Shown in pieces: positions 43,395-52,652 of a DNA stretch of 64,000 nt. This DNA is from Martinezella tropici. Lineage in GTDB: Bacteria > Pseudomonadota > Alphaproteobacteria > Rhizobiales > Rhizobiaceae. Every line of letters begins with the position of its first letter. Within the stretch, counting starts at the first letter, position 1. Below the pieces are notes generated by a model. The model made no database searches. It was not told where the DNA came from and saw only the letters and a program-made list of their open reading frames with translations. The stretch lies in the NCBI RefSeq assembly GCF_003287875.1, contig NZ_QMKK01000054.1:496001-560000 (forward strand), written 5' to 3'. The translations under genes and the position numbers were made by a program.

Positions 43395-43890
43395 CGATGT
43401 TTCCTTTCGAGCGGAAAACTATCCGATATCCATCATATTGTCAGCGCAGGATAGAATATGGATGGCTGCCACCTTGCTGACGCTCGGTCGCGCGCCGGCA
43501 TTCGATCGCGGGAATGTGATCGTCCGCCATCGAAAGCATGACTGGTCGAAGAGGGCCGGTTTTTCAGGCCATTGCGATGATGTCGCTTTCATGCGGCGAC
43601 GTCGCAGGCGCGACATGTGTGCAACGCAGCAAAAAACATCGGTCCAAGGGGTTTACAAGCGCCGTCGCGGATGGGAATCTTTTGCACGAAGGGAGCTGCT
43701 TGATTTGGAGCGGCGTCATTCCCTTCGATCGGATGCCGTCATCTTGTGGCTCCGATGCGCTGCAATCTGCTGGCGCTTAAGCGAACAAAATCAATCCGAA
43801 GCCAGAATGCGGCATTGTTCCGTATCTGGCTGTTGTCTCAGTGCGCCCTGGACATTGTCGCGTCCGGGCAAGGTAAATTCGGGCTTTAGC
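43395..43890. other. 496-base region without a confident gene
   Basis: It separates divergent genes. The downstream frame stays open back to 43333, but those residues are Arg- and Cys-rich with no domain, so I treat the region as non-coding. I see no clear RNA gene, repeat or terminator. Confidence 0.4.
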
Positions 43891-44553
43891 ATGGGCTTCA
43901 AGTCAAAACGCGTCCTGCGTGGCGTTCTTGGTCTTTTCGCGAGTGTCAGCCTGCCGCAGGTGTCCAAAGCCAGCGATCTGATGATCTGGTCGCCGGTCAA
44001 GGTCGCGCCGCGAACGTACAAGACGACGCTTGGTTTTCGGCTGCCGATGGCATGGGACGTCAGCGCGGGCATGGATCTCGGGTTGGGTAGCGCCACGAGC
44101 GGCGCGATCCTGCGCAGCAGCAGCCTGGCGACGCTATGGGGTACGGCGATCGACGATCACAGGCGATTTTCGACCGTATGGCGTCGCGAAGTCGCCCTGA
44201 GGGTCGATACTCTCAACAGCACGGGAACTCTTTGTCTCGAACGCTCGCGGAGCTGGACGGTATCCGAAAACCTGGATATGAGCACATCCCGCTCCCTGAA
44301 CCTGAATTACGCAGGATCGCGAAACGCGGCGAATTCCATCACTGCGACGCAGGCCGTCACCCTCGCTATTCCAGGGACGGGAACCTCGTTTTCCGCAGTC
44401 GGCAATCTGAGGGATGTGGGCAACAGCTTTTCCAGCACGCTCTCATTTCAGCAGCCATTGGCGCCGAATCTCAAGTTTTCGGCATCCTTCGCCGATCTGG
44501 AGACTTTGACGCCGGCCGGCAATCTGCGCGTCGATTATCGGGTCAAATGGTAG
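43891..44553 (+). CDS. hypothetical exported beta-rich protein
   Basis: A 220-residue protein I do not recognise. With the ATG at 43891 the N-terminus MGFKSKRVLRGVLGLFASVS reads as a signal peptide, cut near SKA before SDLMIWSPVKVAPRTYKTTL. The rest alternates hydrophobic and polar residues (TGTLCLERSRSWTVSENLD, NLKFSASFADLETLTPAGN) and ends with LRVDYRVKW. An aromatic last residue and alternating strands fit an outer-membrane beta-barrel or a cell-surface adhesin-like protein. The start is uncertain since the frame is open upstream and the ribosome binding site is weak. Confidence 0.55.
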   Translation: MGFKSKRVLRGVLGLFASVSLPQVSKASDLMIWSPVKVAPRTYKTTLGFRLPMAWDVSAGMDLGLGSATSGAILRSSSLATLWGTAIDDHRRFSTVWRREVALRVDTLNSTGTLCLERSRSWTVSENLDMSTSRSLNLNYAGSRNAANSITATQAVTLAIPGTGTSFSAVGNLRDVGNSFSSTLSFQQPLAPNLKFSASFADLETLTPAGNLRVDYRVKW

Positions 44554-44658
44554 GGCGGGCCGGTAAAGCCTCTGCCTGTTATGTGCGGAACAAACGCCAC
44601 TCATGGAAGTTTAAGGCAGGCAAGAGACCGATCTTGCTCGAGGTGTTATAGCCTCGCG

Positions 44659-44698
44659 AAGCCTGCCGCTGGTTCAGCTCCCTGCCGGCGGCAGGCTT
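44659..44698. terminator. hairpin between convergent genes
   Basis: AAGCCTGCCGC (44659-44669) and GCGGCAGGCTT (44688-44698) form a perfect 11-bp stem with an 18-base loop. It lies between the exported-protein gene and the MscS gene. No long T-run follows. Confidence 0.55.
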
Positions 44699-44711
44699 GG
44701 CGTGAAGAGGG

Positions 44712-45551
44712 TCAATCGGCCGGCCCACTAGGTTCGGTGGGTGATTTGATGGTGATGTCGGGCCCGGTAATCCGGGCCTTCAGCCTTGATACGACATCAT
44801 GCCGAACATCTGTCCATGATGCCGTGATCGTCCAATATTCGATGTTCAAGACGGTCTGATCGACGGCCAGATCGTCGAGATAGACCTTCGGCGCGGGGGC
44901 ATTCCTGATGCGCTGATCCGCCTTCAAGACGTCGAGAATGGTCTTGCGGGCAAGGTCGATGTCGACATTTTCACCCAAGGCAACGGACAATTCCTGGCGG
45001 CGGTCCGGCTCGCGGCTATAGTTGATGATGGGGGTATTCCAGAGCGTGGAATTCGGCGCCATGAGATAGAGGCCGTCCGCTGTCTTCATCTCCGTTGCAA
45101 AGAGCCCGATATCCCTGATGTAGCCTTTGACGTTGGCCGTCTCGATATATTCGCCGACCCGGAATGGCCGCAGGATCAGCAGCATGATGCCAGCCGCGAT
45201 ATTTTGCAGCGTGCCTTGCAGCGCCAGGCCGATCGCCAGGCCGGCCGCGCCTAGAGCGGCAATGATGGAGGCGGTCTGAACGCCGAATTGTCCCAAAACG
45301 GTGATGAAGACCAGTATCAGCAGGCTGTAGTGCAGGACATTCTGGAAGAAACTCGCCAGGGTCTCGTCAATACCGCGAATGCGGGAAATGACGCGATAGG
45401 CCGAGCGGCTGATAATGCCGGCGAGAATCCAGCCGCCGATCAGAAGAATGATGGCGCCGAGGATCGAAAAACCATAGTGGACGGCAAGTGCAGCGGCCTG
45501 ATCGAGCGCGGTCCGGGTGGCGACGACGACATTGGTCGTTTGATCTTCCAT
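44712..45551 (-). CDS. MscS-family mechanosensitive channel
   Basis: A 279-residue inner-membrane channel that releases solutes upon osmotic downshock. Three hydrophobic segments are visible: YGFSILGAIILLIGGWILAG, VLHYSLLILVFITVLGQFGV and the pore helix ASIIAALGAAGLAIGLALQG, whose Gly/Ala pattern is the MscS signature. QNIAAGIMLLILRPFRVGEY and the cytoplasmic beta domain follow (MAPNSTLWNTPIINYS). The ATG at 45551 has GGGAG 7 bases upstream. It reads in the same direction as the GGDEF gene upstream (120-base gap) but is probably independent. Confidence 0.92.
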   Translation of the reverse strand: MEDQTTNVVVATRTALDQAAALAVHYGFSILGAIILLIGGWILAGIISRSAYRVISRIRGIDETLASFFQNVLHYSLLILVFITVLGQFGVQTASIIAALGAAGLAIGLALQGTLQNIAAGIMLLILRPFRVGEYIETANVKGYIRDIGLFATEMKTADGLYLMAPNSTLWNTPIINYSREPDRRQELSVALGENVDIDLARKTILDVLKADQRIRNAPAPKVYLDDLAVDQTVLNIEYWTITASWTDVRHDVVSRLKARITGPDITIKSPTEPSGPAD

Positions 45552-45671
45552 ATGATGGCTCCCTCTTTTCCCGAAGGCCAAATGAGACGTCGCGGTTTTT
45601 GTTCCCGGCCATGGGATGCATGAAAATCGGCCATTTCAACTGATTGCGGCATCAGCTCCAGGCCCGACGCG

Positions 45672-47141
45672 TCAAGCGCCGTGCTTTGCCTGATGTGCGC
45701 CCGTGGTGGCGGCCGCGGCGTAGTGAGCTTTCTTCTGTTCGTACATGCCGAGATCCGCGCGCTTGATCATGGATTCCATCGTCTCGCCGGGTTGACTCGT
45801 CGCAACGCCGATGGAGATGCTGAGCGGCGCGCTCGAATAGAACTGGTTGTTGATCTTCAGCAGTTCGTTGATCGTCTCGACCATCGCGGCAGCCGTGACG
45901 TCATCCGCGCCGGGCATGAGAATGGCAAATTCGTCGCCACCGATGCGGGCGGCGTGGTTCGGCAGGGATACGACGCTGTTCAGCACCTCGCCCATCCGGC
46001 GCAGCAGCGCGTCGCCGGCGTCGTGCCCACTTTCGTCATTGGCCTCCTTGAGGCCGTTGAGATCGATGATGATGGCCGAAACCGGCCGAAGCGACTTGCG
46101 CTCGAGCCTGTTAAGTTCCTCCATATAGAAGGCGCGGTTGAAGAGCCTGGTCAGCACATCGTGCTTGCCGAGATATTCGAGATAGGCCTCCGCCTTCTTG
46201 CGCGCGGTGATGTCGGTGAGCGCCACCTGCACCAGAGACCAGTCGTCCTCATAACCGGGAAAGACGGAAAACTGCAGGAGAACGTGGCGCTCCGATCCGT
46301 CGAGTGCATAGTTCAGCACCTCACGCTGATGGAAAAGGCGACCATTCCACAATTCCACCAACTGGCCGCGAAAGTGCTTTTCCATGTCATCTCGGAACAC
46401 TTCGCCGATCCGGTGATGCAGGGTCTGACGATCGGCTGCACAGAAGAGGTCAAGCGTCGCCTGATTGACATCGAGCACGCTGATCTCGCTCATGCATTGC
46501 TGTACGAATTCCGGATGCACGTCGAGAAATACCTGAAAGTCGACGATGCCGCGATTGCGGATGCCGTCGAGCAAGATCTTGATACGACTGAAGTCCTCGA
46601 CCCAAAGCGATACCGGCGAATGCTCGAACAGGCCTTCTGCATAGCGGCGCTGCCGCTCCTCCAGACGCCTTGCTTCCTCGCGTGCCGTCACGTCCTCCGT
46701 GGTCAGCAGCAATCTGCTCCAGGATGTCTCGTGGCCCGGCAAGATGACGCCGCGAAGCTGGATATCGAGCCTTCTGCCACCAAGCGTGTAATTGACGGCC
46801 GTACCGGAAAACTCGGTCCTGCCCTCCCAGAGGGCGACCAGTTCGTTCACATGGCTTTGCAGCATTTCGTCCCGAAACACTCTGGAAACGCCGGCAGCCA
46901 GCACCTCGAAGGAGGGCGCTTCGAAGAGTTCCAGCGTCTTGGCATTGACGGCAAGGAGCTTGATCCGTTGCGAGCAGGCTGCGACGCGCTGTTCATCTGC
47001 AAGCAAATATGAGCGCAGGTCCGTGACACCTTCCGCGCGCCAGAGTTCGAACTGTTCCTTGACGCCACTGAAATCCTCCAGCCACATGGCGATGGGGGAA
47101 AGGTCGAAAATAGTACTGCTAAGATCCTGGGCGTTCATCAT
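45672..47141 (-). CDS. diguanylate cyclase with two tandem PAS domains
   Basis: A 489-residue soluble signalling protein. Two similar PAS units are visible: one starting LSPIAMWLEDFSGVKEQFEL (about residue 15) and one starting HSPVSLWVEDFSRIKILLDG (about 170). The C-terminal GGDEF domain (about 320-470) has DVLTRLFNRAFYMEEL and an intact active site R-I-G-G-D-E-F at 399-405, so it should make cyclic di-GMP. The inhibitory RxxD site before it reads SLPN and is absent, which predicts no product feedback. No EAL domain follows. The ATGATG pair at 47141 follows GCAGGAAATC. Stimulus unknown. Confidence 0.88.
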   Translation of the reverse strand: MMNAQDLSSTIFDLSPIAMWLEDFSGVKEQFELWRAEGVTDLRSYLLADEQRVAACSQRIKLLAVNAKTLELFEAPSFEVLAAGVSRVFRDEMLQSHVNELVALWEGRTEFSGTAVNYTLGGRRLDIQLRGVILPGHETSWSRLLLTTEDVTAREEARRLEERQRRYAEGLFEHSPVSLWVEDFSRIKILLDGIRNRGIVDFQVFLDVHPEFVQQCMSEISVLDVNQATLDLFCAADRQTLHHRIGEVFRDDMEKHFRGQLVELWNGRLFHQREVLNYALDGSERHVLLQFSVFPGYEDDWSLVQVALTDITARKKAEAYLEYLGKHDVLTRLFNRAFYMEELNRLERKSLRPVSAIIIDLNGLKEANDESGHDAGDALLRRMGEVLNSVVSLPNHAARIGGDEFAILMPGADDVTAAAMVETINELLKINNQFYSSAPLSISIGVATSQPGETMESMIKRADLGMYEQKKAHYAAAATTGAHQAKHGA

Positions 47142-47361
47142 GATTTCCTGCGCCGGCAATAAAACCAATATGTCAAATAGAAAGGCCGGCAGTTCGCTAA
47201 GTTCTGCTTAACGAGCATTTGTGAAGCTTGCGTTGATATCGGATATTGGGTCAAGCCGGACCATCGATCGCGGCTTATTTTCAATTCATTCTTGTTAAAA
47301 CTGTGCCCAAAAAGGCGCTTGGGCGCCATGAACCGTCAAATCTGCGTAATATTTGCAACCG
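47142..47361. other. 220-base intergenic region with a hairpin after mntR
   Basis: GCCCAA (47305-47310) pairs with TTGGGC (47319-47324), and GGCGC (47314-47318) with GCGCC (47323-47327), as competing short hairpins downstream of mntR. They could end that transcript. The rest should hold the diguanylate cyclase promoter; nothing else is recognised. Confidence 0.35.
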
Positions 47362-47808
47362 CTAGGTCTTTAAAAAGCGTTCAAACGCTTCGAGCGTCTT
47401 TTCGCTGACATGATGCTCGATACCCTCGGCATCGTTTCGCGCGGTGTCGGGATCGACGCCGAGGCGGCAGAGGACGGCTTCCACAACCACATGCCGTCGC
47501 CGGGTCGCAACCGCGAGGCGCTGACCTTCCTCGGTCAGAAAGACGCCACGATAGGGGCGCTGGGTGATCAGGTTTTCCTCGGCCAGGCGCTTGAGCATCT
47601 TTGCGACCGTCGGCTGCGTTACCCCCAGTCTCTGCGCAATATCGGTCTGACGTGCCTCGCCGGCATGCTCTATCAGGTCGGCGATGAGCTCGACGTAATC
47701 TTCCATCAATTCCGTACGTCGATCGTCGCGGCTTTTCTGAAACGCCTCGGCATGTGTCTCCACTTCGGTGGAAGAAAGACGGCTTTCCGGGGCTGCAGGC
47801 TGTTTCAT
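47362..47808 (-). CDS. mntR: manganese-responsive regulator MntR
   Basis: A 148-residue DtxR/MntR-family repressor. The winged helix-turn-helix is at about residues 30-95 ([20 protein letters not shown], then [20 protein letters not shown]). The dimerisation domain has the metal-binding His/Glu set in [19 protein letters not shown] and [19 protein letters not shown]. There is no C-terminal SH3 domain, as in E. coli and B. subtilis MntR. It would repress manganese uptake genes such as mntH, none of which lies in this window. The ATG at 47808 is chosen over a TTG one codon earlier. A palindrome just upstream suggests autoregulation. Confidence 0.9.
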   Translation of the reverse strand: MKQPAAPESRLSSTEVETHAEAFQKSRDDRRTELMEDYVELIADLIEHAGEARQTDIAQRLGVTQPTVAKMLKRLAEENLITQRPYRGVFLTEEGQRLAVATRRRHVVVEAVLCRLGVDPDTARNDAEGIEHHVSEKTLEAFERFLKT

Positions 47809-47828
47809 CAAGATGGCTCACCTTCGCA

Positions 47829-47870
47829 AGGCTAAGAAAGTGGTGAAGATACTTAGCCTCGCCTATAAAT
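47829..47870. promoter_or_regulatory. candidate MntR box
   Basis: AGGCTAAG (47829-47836) and CTTAGCCT (47852-47859) are perfect inverted repeats 15 bases apart, just before mntR. The stretch at 47849-47870 containing TTAGCCTCGCCTATA also resembles the E. coli MntR box in about 14 of 22 positions by eye. It is probably autoregulatory. Confidence 0.5.
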
Positions 47871-47977
47871 AAATCGCAAGCGCAATAAAACCCTCACGGC
47901 GGTATAATCACCGACAAATGAGGTCAGACTTCGCTCTCCGGTTCCGGGTGTTAAGCGCTGTTTCTATTTTGCGCCGA

Positions 47978-48982
47978 TCAATGGAAGAGTTGAATGATCC
48001 AATAGGACAGCGCCGAGATCAGGGCCGCAGCCGGCAGCGTGATGACCCAGGCGATCACGATGTTGCCGGCAATGCCCCACCGTACGGCGGAGACTCGACG
48101 GGCGGCTCCGACACCGATGATGGCGCCCGTGATCGTGTGGGTCGTGGAAACCGGTATTCCGAGCCAGGTCGCGGCAAAGAGCGTCAATGCGCCGCCGGTC
48201 TCCGCGCAAAAGCCCTGCATCGGGTTGAGGCGGGTAATTTTTGAACCCATCGTGTGCACGATCCGCCATCCTCCGAGCAGCGTGCCCAAAGCCATGGCCG
48301 ACTGGCATGAGAGAACCACCCACAAGGGGACGTGGAAAGCGCCGCCGCCATATCCTTGGGAGTAAAGGAGTATCGCGATGATTCCCATGGTCTTCTGGGC
48401 ATCATTGCCGCCGTGTCCGAGGGAATAGAGCGAGGCTGAGAAGAACTGCATGACGCGGAAGGTGCTGTCGACGGCAAACGGCGTCTGCCGGACGAAGAGC
48501 CATGTCACGGCAAGCACCAGAAACAACGCGAGCATGAAGCCGATGAGCGGCGACATGACGATCGCGCCCGCCGTCTTGAGGACGCCGAGCCAGACGATCG
48601 AACTGATGCCGACCTTGGCAAGGCCAGCGCCGATCAGTCCGCCGACCAGCGCATGCGACGAGCTTGACGGAATGCCGAATATCCAGGTGACGATGTTCCA
48701 GACGATTGCGCCCATAAGAGCGGAGAAGATGACCGATGCGTCGACGATTTTCGGGTCGATGATGCCCGTTCCAAGCGTCTCAGCGACGTGCAAGCCGAAG
48801 AACAGGAAGGCGATGAAATTGAAAAATGCGGCCCAGAGAACCGCATATTGCGGCCTCAGAACTCGGGTCGAGACGATGGTCGCGATGGAATTTGCTGCAT
48901 CATGAAGGCCATTCAGGAAGTCGAAGAACAGCGCTGTGGCGATGATTGCCACCAGCAGCGGAAAGGCGAGCGAGGCCTCCAT
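47978..48982 (-). CDS. pit: PiT-family low-affinity phosphate transporter
   Basis: A 334-residue inner-membrane H+/phosphate (metal-phosphate) symporter. The two inverted-repeat signatures are present: FFDFLNGLHDAANSIATIVS near the N-terminus and YSLGHGGNDAQKTMGIIA in the second half. Both carry the Asp and Asn residues that bind phosphate. About nine to ten hydrophobic segments are seen, with GIPVSTTHTITGAIIGVGAA and GIPSSSSHALVGGLIGAGLA as matching half-repeats. It shares one base with the end of the DUF47 gene, so both are translated from one transcript. Confidence 0.93.
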   Translation of the reverse strand: MEASLAFPLLVAIIATALFFDFLNGLHDAANSIATIVSTRVLRPQYAVLWAAFFNFIAFLFFGLHVAETLGTGIIDPKIVDASVIFSALMGAIVWNIVTWIFGIPSSSSHALVGGLIGAGLAKVGISSIVWLGVLKTAGAIVMSPLIGFMLALFLVLAVTWLFVRQTPFAVDSTFRVMQFFSASLYSLGHGGNDAQKTMGIIAILLYSQGYGGGAFHVPLWVVLSCQSAMALGTLLGGWRIVHTMGSKITRLNPMQGFCAETGGALTLFAATWLGIPVSTTHTITGAIIGVGAARRVSAVRWGIAGNIVIAWVITLPAAALISALSYWIIQLFH

Positions 48983-49623
48983 CAGACACTCTCGATCACG
49001 ATGCCGTTGATCTCATTGGCGACGTCTTCGAAGCGGTCGACGACCTTTTCCAGCTCGCCATATATCTCGCTGCCGATGATGTAGGCCATGGCGTTGGAAG
49101 CGCCGTGTGTGCGGAAGAGATCCTTCAGGCCCTGTTCGTGCAGCTCATCGGCATAACCTTCGGCCTTGACGATCTCTTCCGTGATGGTCGCAAGCCGCGT
49201 GGCATTGGTGCCCATGCGATCCAGCAACGGCACCGCTTCGGCAACGAGATGTGCTGCCTTGACGATCACTTCGCCCATCTGCTGCATGAGGGGATCGAAG
49301 CTCTTATGCTCGAACAGGCGTATGGTCTTGACCGTTTTGTGCATCATGTCGATGGCGTCGTCCATCGACATGATCAGATCCTTGATGTCGCCGCGATCAA
49401 AGGGGGTGATGAAGCTCTTGCGCACCGCAAGCAGCACGTCGCGCGTGATATCGTCGGCTTCATTTTCGAGCTCGACGATCCGCCGGCACTTTCCCTCGAT
49501 GTCATTGCCGGAAAGCAGGGCGTTCAGCGCCTCGGCGGCACCCACGATCGTGCGCGAATGCTGCGCAAAGAGATCGAAGAATCGATCCTCGCGTGGCATG
49601 AGTTTGCGAAACCAGCCTAGCAT
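48982..49623 (-). CDS. DUF47 family protein (PhoU-like partner of PiT)
   Basis: A 213-residue helical cytoplasmic protein of the DUF47/PhoU-like family. It almost always precedes pit-type transporter genes and probably tunes transporter activity or binds metal. Features are FRKLMPREDRFFDLFAQHSR at the N-terminus, IVELENEADDITRDVLLAVR and FDRGDIKDLIMSMDDAIDMM, with acidic E/D triads typical of PhoU metal sites. The ATG at 49623 has GGAG 5 bases upstream. It overlaps pit by a single base (TGATG). Confidence 0.9.
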   Translation of the reverse strand: MLGWFRKLMPREDRFFDLFAQHSRTIVGAAEALNALLSGNDIEGKCRRIVELENEADDITRDVLLAVRKSFITPFDRGDIKDLIMSMDDAIDMMHKTVKTIRLFEHKSFDPLMQQMGEVIVKAAHLVAEAVPLLDRMGTNATRLATITEEIVKAEGYADELHEQGLKDLFRTHGASNAMAYIIGSEIYGELEKVVDRFEDVANEINGIVIESV

Positions 49624-49788
49624 CAAAGCTCCATGCGTCTATTGTCACGAAATCGTCATAATTGACAAAGTGCGGCTTGGAAAGGCTGGGAAGCATTATG
49701 TTTTCAGACCTTGCTGATGTTTATTGTGGACGCTGAGATGCCCGGCGTCGAGCCTCCATTCAAGGTGGACAGTTTTTTCGCCGCCGGA

Positions 49789-50871
49789 TTACGCCGAAAC
49801 GTGCTCGCGCAGGAGCGGCAGTAATTGGGTGCCCTGCCGTTCGATTTCCGAAAGATAGGGCGTGTCCGAGAGGACAAAATGCGTGATGCCCAGATCGCGA
49901 TATTTGCGCAGCGAACGAGCAACATCCTCGGCCGAACCGACCAGCCAGGTGGTGCCTGCCCCTCCGCCGCCGAACTTGCCCGGTGCGGTGTAAAGATTGT
50001 CATCGAGCACCTCGCCGCGCGCGGCGAGATCGAACAGCCGCTTCTGGCCGACGGCGACCGATTGCCGATGATCGTTCCAGCGAACACCGTTGCCTTTGGC
50101 CATGTCGGCAACTTTCGCTTCGGCATCCGCCCAGGCCTGCTCCGTCGTGTCGCGAACCAGCGTCGTGATGCGCAGCCCGAACTGCAGTGGCGGGAGATCT
50201 CGATCGAGTTCTCTGCTCAAGGCCTTGAGCCGGCCGATCCTTTCACCGATGTCGGCGAGCGGCTCGCCCCAGAAAAGCTGAACATCGGCCTCCGTGGCGG
50301 AGACGCGCTCCGCTGCATCCGATGCACCGCCGAAATAGAGCTTGGGATGCAGGCGGTCACCGCGAGGCTGGATGCGTGGCGCGGCAGTGGAGTCGTTCAC
50401 GCGAAAATGTTCGCCCTCATAGGAGACATTCTCTTCCGTCCAGAGTTTGCGGATGAGCCGCATGAACTCCTTGGTGCGGCCATAGCGATGCGCCTGGTCG
50501 CCTTCGCTATCGCCATAGGCGGCAAGATTGTCCTTGCCCGACACGATATTGACGCGCACGCGGCCGCCGCTCAGGTGATCCAGCGTGGCGGCAGCGGAGG
50601 CGAAATGCGCCGGCCGCCAGTAGCCGGGCCGGATCGCGATCAGCGGCTCGAAAGTGGTGGTGCGGGCGGCAAGTGCGGTCGCCACAGTGAAGGTGTCTGG
50701 ACGGCCCCATCCGGTGCCGATCAGCGCTCCTTTCCAGCCGTGATCTTCGAGCGCCCTGGCATGACTGGTGAGCGTCTCCAGGCTATTGTGGTTTGCGACG
50801 GTGGAGTCGCCGCGATGACCCGGTTTGACGTCGTTGGGGATGTACCAGAGAAATTCGCAATTGCTGCTCAT
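49789..50871 (-). CDS. ssuD: FMNH2-dependent alkanesulfonate monooxygenase (SsuD-like)
   Basis: A 360-residue luciferase-like monooxygenase that releases sulfite from sulfonates using reduced flavin from a separate reductase. The barrel landmarks are SNCEFLWYIPNDVK, the loop RPGYWRPAHFASAAATLDHL and GGRVRVNIVSGKDNLAAYGD. LYFGGASDAAERVSATEADV and GTTWLVGSAEDVARSLRKY follow the SsuD pattern. The start at 50871 gives MSSNCEFLWYIP, the standard N-terminus; upstream residues are Ser/Arg-rich and non-coding. It is the last gene of tauA-tauB-tauC-ssuD. The flavin reductase (SsuE) is not in the window. Confidence 0.88.
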   Translation of the reverse strand: MSSNCEFLWYIPNDVKPGHRGDSTVANHNSLETLTSHARALEDHGWKGALIGTGWGRPDTFTVATALAARTTTFEPLIAIRPGYWRPAHFASAAATLDHLSGGRVRVNIVSGKDNLAAYGDSEGDQAHRYGRTKEFMRLIRKLWTEENVSYEGEHFRVNDSTAAPRIQPRGDRLHPKLYFGGASDAAERVSATEADVQLFWGEPLADIGERIGRLKALSRELDRDLPPLQFGLRITTLVRDTTEQAWADAEAKVADMAKGNGVRWNDHRQSVAVGQKRLFDLAARGEVLDDNLYTAPGKFGGGGAGTTWLVGSAEDVARSLRKYRDLGITHFVLSDTPYLSEIERQGTQLLPLLREHVSA

Positions 50872-50958
50872 GCCTGTGCCTGTCAGTCTTCTGAATCCGC
50901 CGATGGGACTTGATGATGAGGAAAGCCGTGAGCGACATCGGCTCACGGCTGTCCATGG

Positions 50959-51813
50959 TTAAAGCTTGCCCTTCCAGGGAACGAGTACGGCTTCAAGGAT
51001 GCGGACTGCGGCCGAAAAGGCGAATGCGCAGGCCGCGATGATGCCGATACCGACGAAGACGACGTCGGTGGCAAGGAATTGCGACGCCGACATGATCATA
51101 AAGCCGATGCCGCGGGTCGAAGCGATGAGCTCTGCCGCCACCAGCGTTCCCCAGCCGATGCCGAAGGCGATACGGACGCCGGTCAGGATTTCCGGCAGGG
51201 CCGAAGGCAGCACCACGGCGAGGAAGAGCTGCAGCCGGCTTGCGCCCAGCGACCGGGCGGCATTGACGCGTTCGAGCGGCAGCGAACGGACGCCAGCCTG
51301 CGCGGACAGGCAGATCGGGGCAAACATGGCGAGCACGAGGAGCGTGATCTTCGAGGTCTCGCCGATGCCGAGCCATATGATCATCAGCGGCAGATAGGAG
51401 AGGGGAGGCAAGGGCCAGTAGAATTCGATCGGCGTATCCAGAATTCCCTTTGCCCAGCGGCTGAGCCCCATCAGCAGGCCGACGGGAATGCCGACGATGA
51501 TCGCGATGACCGCCGCGGCGACGATACGAAACAGGCTTGCCAATATATGCTCGGAAAGCGAAGCGCCGGCATAGCCGTCACGATAGACGACGCCGATCTG
51601 CGTCAATACCTCATCCGGGCGGGGCAGGAAGAGATGCGACACCAGGCCGAGCTTTGCGACCAGCCACCATAGCGCAAGACAAACGATTGCCGTTGCGATG
51701 CTGATGGTAACGGTAGGCTTCTCGCCGACCCCGAAACCTGGGATGCGAACCAGCTTTGGCCGCTCTTCCTTCCCGGACGCCGCGATCGTGCGCGTCTCGA
51801 TGATATCGCTCAT
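50959..51813 (-). CDS. tauC: sulfonate/taurine ABC transporter permease (TauC/SsuC-like)
   Basis: A 284-residue inner-membrane permease. About six membrane segments follow a 35-residue cytoplasmic N-terminus. [40 protein letters not shown] and the EAA loop [20 protein letters not shown] are typical of the nitrate/sulfonate/taurine group. It overlaps the ATPase gene by 4 bases and forms the channel with it. Confidence 0.9.
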   Translation of the reverse strand: MSDIIETRTIAASGKEERPKLVRIPGFGVGEKPTVTISIATAIVCLALWWLVAKLGLVSHLFLPRPDEVLTQIGVVYRDGYAGASLSEHILASLFRIVAAAVIAIIVGIPVGLLMGLSRWAKGILDTPIEFYWPLPPLSYLPLMIIWLGIGETSKITLLVLAMFAPICLSAQAGVRSLPLERVNAARSLGASRLQLFLAVVLPSALPEILTGVRIAFGIGWGTLVAAELIASTRGIGFMIMSASQFLATDVVFVGIGIIAACAFAFSAAVRILEAVLVPWKGKL

Positions 51814-52598
51814 GCCGCGCTCCTGATGTTGTCAGCGTCGTGAAGAATGCTGCGAATTTCCTCGCGGAGATTGCCGAACTCGGGCGATGTGACGATCGCC
51901 CTCGTGTCGCCGCTGGCGGCGAAGCGATGCACGAAATCGAGCTCGAAGCGGGCAACCACGCGTCCAGGCCGCGGAGACATGACCAATACTTCCGTGCCGA
52001 GAAACAGCGCTTCCTCGATCGAATGGGTGATGAAGAAAATGCGCTTGTCGGTTCTCGCCCAGATCGACACCAGCAGTTCCTGCATCTGCTCGCGCGTCAG
52101 GCTATCGAGCGCGCCGAAGGGTTCGTCCATCAGCAGGATATCCGGGGCGGTGGCGAGGGCGCGGGCAATGCCGACGCGCTGCCGCATGCCGCCCGACAAT
52201 TCATAGGGCAGAGCATTGGCAAAATCGGTCAGGCCCACGAGCCGTAGCAGCTCGGCTGCGCGATCCCGTCGTTCCCGCTTTCCCAATCCGGCAAATTGCA
52301 AGCCGAGGGCGACATTATCGATCACCGTTTTCCATGGCAGCAACGCATCCTTCTGGAAGACGACGCCACGATCGGCGCCGGGGCCGGTGACGGGCCTGCC
52401 GTCGAGCGTGATCTTTCCCTCCGAAAGCGGCAGGAAGCCGGCGATCGCATTGAGCAAGGTGGATTTGCCACAACCGGAGGCACCGAGCGCCACAACGATA
52501 CCGCGCTCGGGAATGTTGAAGGAAACGCGGTCGAGCGCGTGAACGGTTCTACCGTCACGCGCCGCGAAGAAAACGCTGGCATGGTCAACTTGAAGCAT
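51810..52598 (-). CDS. tauB: sulfonate/taurine ABC transporter ATPase (TauB/SsuB-like)
   Basis: A 262-residue ATPase. Walker A is [16 protein letters not shown], the signature [17 protein letters not shown], Walker [15 protein letters not shown] and the H-loop [34 protein letters not shown] is the Q-loop region common to NrtD/SsuB/TauB proteins. The start lies 54 bases after the binding-protein gene. It energises import by the TauC-like permease. Confidence 0.9.
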   Translation of the reverse strand: MLQVDHASVFFAARDGRTVHALDRVSFNIPERGIVVALGASGCGKSTLLNAIAGFLPLSEGKITLDGRPVTGPGADRGVVFQKDALLPWKTVIDNVALGLQFAGLGKRERRDRAAELLRLVGLTDFANALPYELSGGMRQRVGIARALATAPDILLMDEPFGALDSLTREQMQELLVSIWARTDKRIFFITHSIEEALFLGTEVLVMSPRPGRVVARFELDFVHRFAASGDTRAIVTSPEFGNLREEIRSILHDADNIRSAA

Positions 52599-52652
52599 GG
52601 GGCCCTCAAAGGTTCGACACCGACGCGACGAGCGCGCCGGTGTCAGGGAGGA

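Noticed and set aside
45681-47012. 443-codon open frame on the plus strand
   Set aside because: Antisense to the PAS-GGDEF gene, no recognisable protein features.
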